Notes: generated by a model from the letters alone, not told the origin. DNA of 64,000 nucleotides from Sphingosinicella sp. LHD-64 (GCF_031157375.1 NZ_JAVIFV010000001.1:806001-870000), one strand, 5' to 3'. Positions 35,945-44,448 are shown, numbered from the stretch's first letter. Program-made: numbers and translations.

Positions 35945-36919
35945 ATGCCTGGTTTTCAGCTCTTGATCCTGGCGGGCGGGGCGCTGGTCACGCTGCTTCT
36001 GTTCGTGGCCGCCTTTTCCGGCCCATCGACTGCTCGTGCGCAGGCGAAGCGGCTGGAGAGCGTGCGCGAGCGCCACAGCAAGTCGTCCGAAGTTGCCGCG
36101 CAGGCGCAGATGAAGCGCCTCTTCGCGGCACGCCAGAGCAGTGCGGAGAGCCTCGCTCAGCGGTTCATTCCGAATCCAGCCCTCTTGCGCCTCAGGCTGG
36201 AGCAGACCGGCCGGACCTGGACACTCGGCCACTATGCGATGGCCTGCGCGGGCATCGTCTTGCTGGTCGGTGCGCTGCTTCTGCTCAGGGGGATTCCGGC
36301 CCTTCTCGCTCTACCTTTGGCGCTGTTCGCTGGCATCGGCTTGCCGCACTTCGTCGTCGGCATCCTGATCAAGCGGCGCATCAACAAATTCACCGCGCGT
36401 TTCCCGGATGCGATCGAGCTGATGGTACGCGGCTTGCGCTCGGGCCTGCCGATCTCCGAGACGATCGGGGTCGTCGCCCAGGAGCTGGGGGATCCCGTCG
36501 GCACCGAATTCCGCAACGTTTCCGACAAGATGAAGATCGGCCGGACGATGGAGGCCGCGCTGCAGGACGTCGCCGATCGCCTGGGCACGCCCGAGTTCCA
36601 GTTCTTCGTCATTTCGCTGCAGATCCAGCGTGAGACCGGCGGCAATCTCGCCGAAACCCTGTCGAATCTCGCCGACGTGCTGCGCAAGCGCGCCGCGATG
36701 AAACTCAAGATTCGCGCGATGTCTTCGGAATCGAAGGCATCGGCCTACATCATCGGCGCGCTTCCGTTCGTCGTCTTCGGCCTGATCTGGACCATCAACA
36801 GCTCGTACATGCAGGGCTTCTTCATCGATACCCGGCTGATGATCACCGGTGCAGGCGCGGTGGTCTGGATGGGCATCGGCGCCTTCATCATGGCCAAGAT
36901 GATCAACTTCGAGATCTAG
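35945..36919 (+). CDS. tadB: Tad inner-membrane platform protein TadB
   Basis: 324 residues. Two ATGs lie side by side; the one at 35945 has better spacing from GGAGG than that at 35942. It has N-terminal and C-terminal membrane segments around a T2SSF cytoplasmic domain (FPDAIELMVRGLRSGLPISE, then QRETGGNLAETLSNLADVLR). It pairs with TadC as the inner-membrane platform on which the CpaF ATPase acts. Confidence 0.94.
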   Translation: MPGFQLLILAGGALVTLLLFVAAFSGPSTARAQAKRLESVRERHSKSSEVAAQAQMKRLFAARQSSAESLAQRFIPNPALLRLRLEQTGRTWTLGHYAMACAGIVLLVGALLLLRGIPALLALPLALFAGIGLPHFVVGILIKRRINKFTARFPDAIELMVRGLRSGLPISETIGVVAQELGDPVGTEFRNVSDKMKIGRTMEAALQDVADRLGTPEFQFFVISLQIQRETGGNLAETLSNLADVLRKRAAMKLKIRAMSSESKASAYIIGALPFVVFGLIWTINSSYMQGFFIDTRLMITGAGAVVWMGIGAFIMAKMINFEI

Positions 36920-36929
36920 GAAACACGTG

Positions 36930-37922
36930 ATGGCCCCCTCGACCGGACCGACGATCATGGGCATCGACATGGTGATGGTGGCGAGCGCGCTCTCCGCGAT
37001 CGCGACCTTCGCCGTGCTTGTCGCCCTTTACACCGCGACGACGGTTCGCGATCCCATGACCAAGCGCGTGCGCGCCCTCAACGAGCGGCGCGAGCAGCTG
37101 AAGGCCGGCATCGTCGCCTCCACCTCCAAGCGGCGCAAGAACATCACCAACCGCAACGAGATGGCGGACAAGGTCAGGAGCTTCCTTGCCTCGCTGAAAG
37201 TTTTGCAGGACGAGCAGGTCGTCAAAGCGCAGCGCGCGCTCGTTCAGGCCGGCATCCGCTCCAAGGATCTCGCCTTCGTCGTCATTTTCGCGCGTCTCGT
37301 GCTGCCGATCGTCTTCGGCACGGTCGCCGTCGTGGGCGTCTATGTCCTGGACTGGTTTCCCGATTGGAGCGCGCTCAAGAAATACGGCTTGGTCGCCGGC
37401 ACATTGCTGCTTTCCTACAAGGCGCCGGATATCTGGCTCAAGAACAAGATCCAGAAGCGCACCCACGCCATCCGCAAGGGCCTGCCCGATGCGCTCGACC
37501 TGCTGGTGATCTGCGCCGAGGCCGGCCTCACCGTCGACGCCGCCTTCGGCCGGGTCGCGCGCGAGCTCGGCAAGGCCTATCCGGAGCTCGGCGACGAATT
37601 CGCACTGACCTCGATCGAGCTGGGCTTTCTCACAGATCGGCGCCTCGCCTTCGAGAATCTCGCCAACCGCATCGATCTCGATGCCGTACGCGGGGTCGTG
37701 ACGACGATGATCCAGACCGAGAAATACGGAACCCCCCTCGCGTCGGCCCTGCGCGTCCTTTCCGCCGAGTTCCGCAATGAGCGGATGATGCGTGCCGAGG
37801 AGAAGGCGGCCCGTCTGCCGGCGATCATGACTGTGCCGCTGATCCTCTTCATCCTGCCGACGTTGTTCATCGTCATCCTCGGCCCGGCAGCCTGCTCGAT
37901 CAACGACGCGCTGCTCTCCTAA
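36930..37922 (+). CDS. tadC: Tad inner-membrane platform protein TadC
   Basis: 330 residues from the ATG at 36930; an adjacent GTG at 36927 is possible. Membrane helices flank a T2SSF domain with GLPDALDLLVICAEAGLTVD and TEKYGTPLASALRVLS. It completes the TadB-TadC platform and is the last pilus gene in this row. No pilin-like, TadD or TadG gene follows. Confidence 0.94.
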   Translation: MAPSTGPTIMGIDMVMVASALSAIATFAVLVALYTATTVRDPMTKRVRALNERREQLKAGIVASTSKRRKNITNRNEMADKVRSFLASLKVLQDEQVVKAQRALVQAGIRSKDLAFVVIFARLVLPIVFGTVAVVGVYVLDWFPDWSALKKYGLVAGTLLLSYKAPDIWLKNKIQKRTHAIRKGLPDALDLLVICAEAGLTVDAAFGRVARELGKAYPELGDEFALTSIELGFLTDRRLAFENLANRIDLDAVRGVVTTMIQTEKYGTPLASALRVLSAEFRNERMMRAEEKAARLPAIMTVPLILFILPTLFIVILGPAACSINDALLS

Positions 37923-37957
37923 GCCAAGGGAACCATCGCGCGACGCGATCAGTTGAA

Positions 37958-37979
37958 CCTCCGTAACGATCGACGGAGG
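37958..37979 (+). promoter_or_regulatory. hairpin masking a ribosome binding site
   Basis: CCTCCGT (37958-37964) can pair with ACGGAGG (37973-37979) across an 8-nt loop. The 3' arm is the Shine-Dalgarno sequence of the gene starting at 37988, so the structure could limit translation until melted, for example by temperature or coupling. Confidence 0.5.
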
Positions 37980-37987
37980 AGACCGTC

Positions 37988-38326
37988 ATGCTCGCTTTCA
38001 CACCCGACCAGTGGCTGATCCTGCTGCTCGTCTTCCTGCTCGGCCTGTTCCTCGGCATGGCGTTTCTCGCCAGCCCGAAATGGAAGCGGCGCTACCGCGA
38101 GGAGGTGACGCGGCGCGAGGAGGTCGAGGCGGAGAATGCCCAGCTGCGCCGTGACGCGGCGGAAATGGACTCGCTGCGCGGCGCCGCCGCCCGCGATGCC
38201 GACCGGCGCCACTCCGACGAGGTGGCCAAGGAAAGGCGGGTCGGCGAGCGGCGGGTCGCGGACCGTCGTGCTGCGGACGACGGCGTCGTGCGCAGCCGCC
38301 TCAAGGACGACGAGCGCCCGGCCTAG
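37988..38326 (+). CDS. small membrane-anchored coiled-coil protein
   Basis: 112 residues, ATG at 37988 behind GGAGGAG. One membrane segment (WLILLLVFLLGLFLGMAFL) at residues ~9-27 is followed by a strongly charged, probably coiled-coil tail (RYREEVTRREEVEAENAQLR) with Arg/Asp-rich low complexity at the end. No family recognised. It sits 65 nt after tadC and could be in its transcript, but it is not a known pilus component. Its last codons overlap the convergent ppdK stop. Confidence 0.75.
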   Translation: MLAFTPDQWLILLLVFLLGLFLGMAFLASPKWKRRYREEVTRREEVEAENAQLRRDAAEMDSLRGAAARDADRRHSDEVAKERRVGERRVADRRAADDGVVRSRLKDDERPA

Positions 38327-40998
38327 CCCTTGCGCAAGGCCGCCTGCGCCGCCGCCAGCCGAGCGATCGGCACGCGGTAGGGCGAGGCGCTGACATAATC
38401 GAGGCCGGTTGCCTCGCAGAAGGCGATGCTGGCCGGGTCGCCGCCATGCTCCCCGCAGATGCCGAGCTTGATGCCCGCCCGCGTCTTGCGGCCGCGCTCG
38501 GCGGCGATGCCGATCAGTTCGCCGACACCCTCAACGTCGATGCTGACGAACGGATCGCGCCCGAAAATGCCCTTCTCGACATATTGGGTGAGGAAGCGGC
38601 CTGCATCGTCGCGGCTGACGCCCAACGTGGTCTGGGTGAGATCGTTGGTACCGAAGCTGAAGAATTCGGCCTCCTCGGCGATCGCACCGGCCTGGAGCGC
38701 GGCACGCGGCAGTTCGATCATCGTGCCGACGAGATAGTCGACCCGCGCCCCGGCCTCGGCGAACACCGCCTCGGCGGTTTTGTCGATCAGCGCCTTGATG
38801 ATCGCCAGCTCGGCGCGGGTCGCGACGAGCGGTACCATCACCTCGGGGATCGGCGCCTCCCCGGTCTCCTTCACGATCGCGACCGCCGCCTCGAAGATGG
38901 CGCGCGCCTGCATCTCGTAGATTTCGGGATAGGTGATGCCGAGCCGGCAGCCGCGATGGCCGAGCATCGGATTGCTCTCGGAGAGCTCGCCGGCGCGGCG
39001 GCGCAGCGTCTCGACGTCCAGGCCCGACGCCCGGGCGACCTCGGCGAACTCTTCCTCCTCGTGCGGCAGGAATTCGTGCAGCGGCGGATCGAGCAGGCGG
39101 ATGGTGACCGGCAGGCCCGCCATGATCCGGAAGATCTCGGTGAAATCCGCACGCTGTTCGGGGAGCAGCTTCTCGAGCGCCGCACGGCGGCCGGCCTCGC
39201 TATCCGCGAGGATCATCTGGCGGACGTTGGTGATCCGCTCGGGATCGAAGAACATATGCTCGGTGCGGCACAGGCCGATGCCTTCGGCGCCGAACTCGCG
39301 CGCGGTGCGGCAGTCGTTTGGCGTCTCCGCGTTGGTGCGCACCCTCAGGCGCCGCTTGGTGTCGGCCCAGCCCATCAACGTGCCGAAATCGCCGACCAGC
39401 TCGGGCTGCACGGTGGGCACCTCGCCCAGCATCACCTCGCCCGTCGAGCCGTCGATGGTGAGGACGTCGCCCTCCTTCACCTCGCGCCCAGAACTCCCGG
39501 CGCCGACACGCATCAGCTTGGACTTGTAGTCGATCGCGATGCCGGCCGAGCCGCTGACGCAGGGCCGGCCCATGCCGCGCGCGACGACCGCCGCGTGGCT
39601 GGTCATGCCGCCGCGCGCGGTCAGGATGCCCTCGGCGGCGTGCATGCCGTGAATGTCCTCCGGGCTGGTTTCGACCCTGACGAGGATCACCTTCTCGCCA
39701 TTGCCGGCCCATCTCTCGGCCGTGTCGGCATCGAACACCGCGCGCCCGCAGGCGGCGCCGGGCGAGGCAGGCAGGCCCTTGGCGATCACCTCGCGCGGTG
39801 CGTCGGGGTCGAGCGTCGGGTGGAGCAGCTGATCGAGCGCCGCCGGATCGACGCGCAGCACCGCCTCTTCTTCCGAGATCAGCCCCTCGCCGGCCATATC
39901 GACCGCGATCCTGAGCGCCGCCTTGGCGGTGCGCTTGCCGCTGCGGGTCTGGAGCATCCAGAGCTTGCCGCGCTCGACGGTGAACTCGATGTCCTGCATG
40001 TCGCGATAGTGGCGCTCGAGCGTGTCGAACACGCCCGCGAGCTGGCCGTAGACCTCCGGCAACGCCTCCTCCATCGACAGCGGCTTCGCCCCGGCCCGCT
40101 CGCGCGCGGCCAGCGTCAGATATTGCGGCGTGCGGATGCCGGCGACGACGTCCTCGCCCTGCGCGTTGATCAGATATTCGCCGTAGTAAGCGCGCTCGCC
40201 CGTCGAGGGGTCGCGGGTGAAGGCCACCCCTGTCGCTGACGTGTCGCCGAGATTGCCGAACACCATCGCCTGCACGTTGACCGCCGTGCCCCAGTCGCCG
40301 GGGATGTGATGCAACCGGCGATAGGTCTTGGCGCGCTCGGACTGCCAGGAGCCGAACACGGCGCCGACCGCGCCCCAGAGCTGATCGTGCGGGTCGGTCG
40401 GGAAGTCGCGGCCCAGCTCCTCGGCGACGATCTCCTTGTAGCGCGCGACCAGCCGCTGCCAGTCGTCGGCGTCGAGATCGGTGTCGAGATGGACGCCCTT
40501 GTCCTCCTTGGCGATCTCCAGCGCGTCCTCGAACAGGCCATGGTCGACGCCCAGCACGACATCGCCATACATCTGGATGAAGCGGCGATAGCTGTCCCAG
40601 GCGAAGCGCGGATCGCCGGACGCCTTTGCGAGACCCTGCACCGTCTCGTCGTTGAGGCCGAGGTTGAGGACCGTATCCATCATGCCCGGCATCGACACGC
40701 GCGCGCCCGAGCGGACCGAGACGAGCAGGGGATCGGCGGGATCGCCGAAGATCTTGCCGGTGATCCCCTCGATATGGGTGATGCCGTCGGTGATCTCGGC
40801 GCAGACATCGTCCGGAATGCGCTCCCCTTCGGCATAGTAGCGGTCGCACATCTCGGTCGAAATGGTAAAGCCGGGCGGCACCGGCAGGCCGATCGAGGCC
40901 ATCTCGGCCAGATTCGCGCCCTTGCCGCCGAGCAGATTCTTGTCGCCCGCCTTGCCGTCGGAGGCGCCGCCGCCGAAGCGATAGACAAATTGGCTCAT
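38323..40998 (-). CDS. ppdK: pyruvate, phosphate dikinase
   Basis: 891 residues, the usual length. The N-terminal ATP-grasp domain begins FGGGASDGKAGDKNLLGGKG. The swivelling phosphohistidine domain has GGMTSHAAVVARGMGRPC, and the C-terminal PEP/pyruvate domain has GTNDLTQTTLGVSRDD and a GICGEHGGDP segment. It interconverts pyruvate + ATP + Pi and PEP + AMP + PPi, allowing gluconeogenic or PPi-linked metabolism. It lies downstream of glyQS, and a 50-bp element shared with another locus lies just upstream of its start. Confidence 0.97.
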   Translation of the reverse strand: MSQFVYRFGGGASDGKAGDKNLLGGKGANLAEMASIGLPVPPGFTISTEMCDRYYAEGERIPDDVCAEITDGITHIEGITGKIFGDPADPLLVSVRSGARVSMPGMMDTVLNLGLNDETVQGLAKASGDPRFAWDSYRRFIQMYGDVVLGVDHGLFEDALEIAKEDKGVHLDTDLDADDWQRLVARYKEIVAEELGRDFPTDPHDQLWGAVGAVFGSWQSERAKTYRRLHHIPGDWGTAVNVQAMVFGNLGDTSATGVAFTRDPSTGERAYYGEYLINAQGEDVVAGIRTPQYLTLAARERAGAKPLSMEEALPEVYGQLAGVFDTLERHYRDMQDIEFTVERGKLWMLQTRSGKRTAKAALRIAVDMAGEGLISEEEAVLRVDPAALDQLLHPTLDPDAPREVIAKGLPASPGAACGRAVFDADTAERWAGNGEKVILVRVETSPEDIHGMHAAEGILTARGGMTSHAAVVARGMGRPCVSGSAGIAIDYKSKLMRVGAGSSGREVKEGDVLTIDGSTGEVMLGEVPTVQPELVGDFGTLMGWADTKRRLRVRTNAETPNDCRTAREFGAEGIGLCRTEHMFFDPERITNVRQMILADSEAGRRAALEKLLPEQRADFTEIFRIMAGLPVTIRLLDPPLHEFLPHEEEEFAEVARASGLDVETLRRRAGELSESNPMLGHRGCRLGITYPEIYEMQARAIFEAAVAIVKETGEAPIPEVMVPLVATRAELAIIKALIDKTAEAVFAEAGARVDYLVGTMIELPRAALQAGAIAEEAEFFSFGTNDLTQTTLGVSRDDAGRFLTQYVEKGIFGRDPFVSIDVEGVGELIGIAAERGRKTRAGIKLGICGEHGGDPASIAFCEATGLDYVSASPYRVPIARLAAAQAALRKG

Positions 40999-41010
40999 GC
41001 GGCAGACCCT

Positions 41011-41061
41011 TTCGCCGGAAGGTTCATAAGTTTCAGCTTCCCTGGGGCAGAAAAATCAGCC
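41011..41061 (-). repeat. 50-bp conserved element upstream of ppdK, copy 1 of 2
   Basis: Read on the minus strand it carries CCAGGGAAGCTGAAACTTAT then GAACCTTCCGGCGAA and lies 13 nt before the ppdK ATG, reaching into the glyS stop. About 45 of 51 positions match the element at 58426-58475, which also precedes a minus-strand gene. GGAAG and CTTCC could form a small hairpin. Confidence 0.75.
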
Positions 41062-43371
41062 CTCGATCCTGGAAAAATCGGCGACCTGGTGGACCGCGTC
41101 GCGGATGCGCAACAGGAGGTTGAGGCGGGCGGTGCGCTTGGCGGGATCGGGGTCATTCACCGTCACCTTGTCGAAAAAGGCATCCACGGGCGCGCGCAGC
41201 GACGCGAGCGCCGCCATCGCCCCTTCGAAATCCTCCGCCTCCACCGCCGCGGCGGCGCGCGGCTCGGCCGAATCGAGCGCGGCGATCAGGGCAGTTTCCT
41301 CATTTTCGGGCGTGTAGGAAAGCTCTTTGTTCCTGACTTGTTCCGCTTCGTCATTCCGGCGAAGGCCGGAATCCAGACCTTCGTCCGACTGGACCCCGGC
41401 CTGCGCCGGGGTGACGGAGGGGGGCCACCCTTCCTTCTTGAGAATGTTCGCCGCGCGCTTGTAGCCGGCAAGGAGATCGGCGCCCTCAGGGGTTTCCACG
41501 AAGGACTGGAGCGCCTTCACCCGTGCGAGAATGGAGACTAGGTCGACATTTCCTGCTCGTGCGAGAGCAAAGACGGACCCGATAATATCGTGCCGAATGC
41601 CCCTGTCGCGTTGCTGAACAGCCAACCTTTCTATCATGAAATCGAAGACAGATGACATGAACACTGTCTCGTAAGCGGCCTTGGCCACAGCGCGCACGGT
41701 GTCGCCATGAGGCTCCACTTCGACACCGCCAACTCCCTGCTCGCGATAACTATTGCGAGCAAACGCTAGGACATCACGGAGTAAGACTCTCGAATTGCTT
41801 TCTAGAATGAGAGCAATCGCACTGACTGCGGCACGTCGCAAAGCGAACGGATCCTTCGAACCCGTCGGTTTCTCATCAATGTGAAAAAACCCGACCAGCG
41901 TATCCAGCTTGTCCGCCAAGCTGACCGCCACGGTGACCGGCGCGGTCGGCACCTCATCCCCCTGCCCGACTGGCTTGTAATGGTCGCGGATTGCGTCGGC
42001 GACCTCGTCGGGTTCGCCCTGGGCGCGGGCGAGGTGGCCGCCGATGATGCCCTGCAGTTCAGGGAATTCGCCGACCAGTCCGGTGACGAGATCGGCCTTG
42101 GCGAGGCGGGCGGCGCGTTCGGCGAGGTCGGCCAATTTCTCCCTCTCCCCGACGGGGAGAGGGTTGGGGTGAGGGGGTTCTGAGTCAGCGGGCACTCCCG
42201 AAGGCCGTACCCCCTCACCCTGCCCTCTCCCCCCGGGGGAGAGGGTTCTGCCGACGATCCCCTCTTCCACCAGCCAACGGGCCAGCTTGGCAACACGCTC
42301 GACCTTGTCGGCAACAGTCCCGAGCTTCTCGTGGAACACGATCTGCGAGAGTTTCTTCCACTGCTCCGCCAGCGGCACCTCGACGTCCTGCTCCCAGAAG
42401 AAGCGGGCATCGGAGAGGCGCGCGGCGAGCACCTTGCGGTTGCCCTCGATGATGCCCGCACCGCCGTCCGAGGCATCGATATTGGCGACGCAGAGGAAGT
42501 TGGGCGCCAGCGCGCCGTCGGCGCCGGTCAGGACGAAATATTTCTGGTTGGTGCGCAAGGTGAGCTGGATCACCTCGCGCGGCACCTCCAGGAAGGCCGG
42601 ATCGAACGCGCCGGGCAGCGGCACCGGCCATTCGGTGAGGCCGGCATTCTCGGCGAGCAGGCCGTCATCCTCGATGAGGGTCAGGCCGGCGTCGGCCGCC
42701 GCCTTGTGCGCGCCGTCCGCGATGATCCGGCGGCGCTCGGCCGGATCGACGATCACATGACAGGCGCGCAGCTTCTCGACATAGTCGTGCGCGCCGCCCA
42801 GCGTGATGCAGCCGGGATGGTGGAAGCGATGCCCGACCGTCGCAGCGCCCGACTTGATACCGGCGATCTCGAACGCGACGATGTCCTCGCCGAGCAGGGC
42901 GACAATGCCCTGCAGCGGGCGCACCCAGCGCAGGCTTTCGGTAGAGGCCGAGTCGACGCCCCAGCGCATCGACTTGGGCCAGGGGAACGCGCGGACGATG
43001 GCGGGGATCGCCTCGGCGAGCACCGACGCGGTGGCACGGCCCGGCTTCTCGATCACCGCGAAGTAGGCGCCGTCGCGCTCGGTAAGCTGCTCCTGCGTCA
43101 GGCCGGTCTTGCGCAGGAAACCCTCCAGCGCCTGCGGCGGCGCGGAGGTGCGCGGGCCCTTCAGCTCCTCCGACACTGCTTCGGTTTCGGCGGGCAGGCT
43201 GCGCGCGATCAGCGCGAGCCGACGCGGCGTCGCATAGGTCTCGATCGCCTCGGCCTTCAGGCCGGCGGCCGCCAGGTGCTCCTCGAACAGGCGGGCAAGA
43301 TCCGCCTGCGCCTTCGCCTGCATCCGGGCGGGGATTTCCTCCGACAGGAGCTCGAGCAGGAAATCAGCCAC
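41056..43371 (-). CDS. glyS: glycyl-tRNA synthetase beta subunit with two in-frame repeat insertions
   Basis: 771 residues, GTG start at 43371 (MADFLLELLSEEIPARMQ). It forms the alpha2beta2 enzyme with GlyQ and charges tRNA-Gly. E. coli GlyS has 689 residues. The extra length lies in two palindromic repeats translated without frameshift: residues about 375-411 (GGRGQGEGVRPSG...HPNPLPVGEREKL) and about 652-675 (VTPAQAGVQSDEG...GLRRNDE). The flanking sequence, including RHDIIGSVFALARAGNVDLV, is normal for the family, so the gene is probably functional. Codons at about 41560-41860 are markedly AT-richer (near 50% GC) than the rest. Confidence 0.95.
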   Translation of the reverse strand: MADFLLELLSEEIPARMQAKAQADLARLFEEHLAAAGLKAEAIETYATPRRLALIARSLPAETEAVSEELKGPRTSAPPQALEGFLRKTGLTQEQLTERDGAYFAVIEKPGRATASVLAEAIPAIVRAFPWPKSMRWGVDSASTESLRWVRPLQGIVALLGEDIVAFEIAGIKSGAATVGHRFHHPGCITLGGAHDYVEKLRACHVIVDPAERRRIIADGAHKAAADAGLTLIEDDGLLAENAGLTEWPVPLPGAFDPAFLEVPREVIQLTLRTNQKYFVLTGADGALAPNFLCVANIDASDGGAGIIEGNRKVLAARLSDARFFWEQDVEVPLAEQWKKLSQIVFHEKLGTVADKVERVAKLARWLVEEGIVGRTLSPGGRGQGEGVRPSGVPADSEPPHPNPLPVGEREKLADLAERAARLAKADLVTGLVGEFPELQGIIGGHLARAQGEPDEVADAIRDHYKPVGQGDEVPTAPVTVAVSLADKLDTLVGFFHIDEKPTGSKDPFALRRAAVSAIALILESNSRVLLRDVLAFARNSYREQGVGGVEVEPHGDTVRAVAKAAYETVFMSSVFDFMIERLAVQQRDRGIRHDIIGSVFALARAGNVDLVSILARVKALQSFVETPEGADLLAGYKRAANILKKEGWPPSVTPAQAGVQSDEGLDSGLRRNDEAEQVRNKELSYTPENEETALIAALDSAEPRAAAAVEAEDFEGAMAALASLRAPVDAFFDKVTVNDPDPAKRTARLNLLLRIRDAVHQVADFSRIEG
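41349..41417. repeat. family A palindromic repeat inside glyS
   Basis: Arms CGTCATTCCGGCGAAGGCCG and CCGGCCTGCGCCGGGGTGAC face each other. This is the same family as at 14765 and 43376, but here it lies within the glyS frame and is read through. Confidence 0.85.
42140..42247. repeat. family B palindromic repeat inside glyS
   Basis: Arms of the type CCCTCTCCCCGACGGGGAGA plus GGGTTGGGGTGAGGGGG, and the inverted CCCCTCACCCTGCCCTCTCC plus GGGGGAGAGGG. The same family occurs at 45396-45508. It is 108 bp long, divisible by 3, so it preserves the glyS frame. Confidence 0.85.
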
Positions 43372-43375
43372 GTCT

Positions 43376-43460
43376 CGTCATTCCAGCGAAAGCTGGAATC
43401 CCCCTTTTTTTCACCACCGCCGCAAAGGCAGTGAGATTCCAGCTTTCGCTGGAATGACGG
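43376..43460. repeat. family A palindromic repeat between glyQ and glyS
   Basis: Two 26-nt arms beginning CGTCATTCCAGCGAAAGCTG and ending CAGCTTTCGCTGGAATGACG are perfect inverses and enclose a short T-rich centre. It ends 4 nt before the glyS start codon and could affect glyS translation. Confidence 0.85.
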
Positions 43461-43462
43461 GG

Positions 43463-43490
43463 TGGAGCGGGTGAAGGGAATCGAACCCCC
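43463..43490 (-). pseudogene. 3' end of a tRNA-Gly gene (fragment)
   Basis: Directly after the glyQ stop, the minus strand reads GGGTTCGATTCCCTTC then ACCCGCTCCA. This is the T-arm, 3' acceptor strand, discriminator and CCA of a bacterial tRNA-Gly. The D and anticodon arms are absent, and the 5' T-stem bases read GG where a real gene would have AA. Such 26-28 nt tails are typical attachment-site remnants. No integrase is nearby. Confidence 0.75.
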
Positions 43491-43491
43491 A

Positions 43492-44361
43492 TCACGCGAC
43501 CCACCCTTCATGCTCCATCCACGCCTGGCAGCTGCCCTTCGCGAGGTCGCGGACGCGGCCGATATAGGCCTGGCGCTCGGCGACGGAGATCACGCCGCGG
43601 GCGTTCAGCAGGTTGAAGACGTGGCTCGCCTTGATCGCCTGCTCATAGGCCGGGATCGGCAGCTTCTTCTCGAGGCACGATTCGCACTCGGCGGCGGCCT
43701 TGCGGAACGCGTCGAACAGCCGCTCCGTGTCCGCCACCTCGAAATTCCAGGCGGACATCTGCTTCTCGTTCTCCAGGAACACGTCGCCATAGGTGACGCC
43801 GTTCCCGTTGAAATCGAGATCGAACACATTGTCCTTGTTCTGGATGTACATGGCGAGCCGCTCGAGCCCGTAGGTGAGTTCGCCCGCCACCGGCTTGCAG
43901 TCGAAGCCGCCCATCTGCTGGAAATAGGTGAACTGGGTCACCTCCATGCCGTCGCACCAGACCTCCCAGCCGAGGCCCCAGGCGCCGAGCGTCGGGCTCT
44001 CCCAATCGTCCTCGACGAAGCGGATGTCATGCTTCGTGAAATCGATGCCGATCGCGGCGAGGCTGCCCAGATAGAGGTCCTGCAGGTCCGGCGGACTCGG
44101 CTTCAGCACCACCTGATACTGGTAATAATGCTGGAGCCGGTTCGGATTCTCGCCGTAACGGCCGTCGGTCGGACGGCGGCAGGGCTGGACGAAGGCGGCG
44201 TTCCACGGATCGGGGCCGAGCGCGCGCAACGTGGTCGCGGGGTGGAAGGTGCCCGCCCCCATCTCCATGTCATAGGGCTGGAGGATGACGCAGCCCCGTT
44301 CGCTCCAATAGTCATGGAGCGTCAATATGAGCTTCTGGAAAGAGAGCGGAGCTGAGCCCAA
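43492..44361 (-). CDS. glyQ: glycyl-tRNA synthetase alpha subunit
   Basis: 289 residues from a TTG at 44361 with AAGGCG upstream. An earlier in-frame TTG at 44415 would add 18 residues not seen in the family, whose members start at about [15 protein letters not shown]. Signature segments include [35 protein letters not shown] and [11 protein letters not shown]. It holds the class II active site and pairs with GlyS. It is divergent from the TraB-type gene. Confidence 0.96.
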   Translation of the reverse strand: MGSAPLSFQKLILTLHDYWSERGCVILQPYDMEMGAGTFHPATTLRALGPDPWNAAFVQPCRRPTDGRYGENPNRLQHYYQYQVVLKPSPPDLQDLYLGSLAAIGIDFTKHDIRFVEDDWESPTLGAWGLGWEVWCDGMEVTQFTYFQQMGGFDCKPVAGELTYGLERLAMYIQNKDNVFDLDFNGNGVTYGDVFLENEKQMSAWNFEVADTERLFDAFRKAAAECESCLEKKLPIPAYEQAIKASHVFNLLNARGVISVAERQAYIGRVRDLAKGSCQAWMEHEGWVA

Positions 44362-44448
44362 GGATTCGCCTTCGCACCTGCAACAAACGTGGCGACGCTT
44401 TGGCGCATGGGGCAAGACGGGTCAAGGAAGCGGAGTCGGGGAGTGAGC

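Noticed and set aside
37929-37954. GGAAC...GTT resembling an EcfG general-stress promoter before the small membrane protein gene
   Set aside because: The spacing is 18 nt, longer than the usual 16-17, and the region is in the pilus transcript. Not strong enough to call.
41056-43371. glyS as a frameshifted or broken gene because of its odd inserts
   Set aside because: Both inserts keep the frame, no stop codon occurs, and the normal family sequence resumes after each.
43376-43490. Integrated prophage or genomic island at the tRNA-Gly fragment
   Set aside because: No integrase, phage or transfer gene is present on either side, and glyQ and glyS flank it directly. Only a remnant is supportable.
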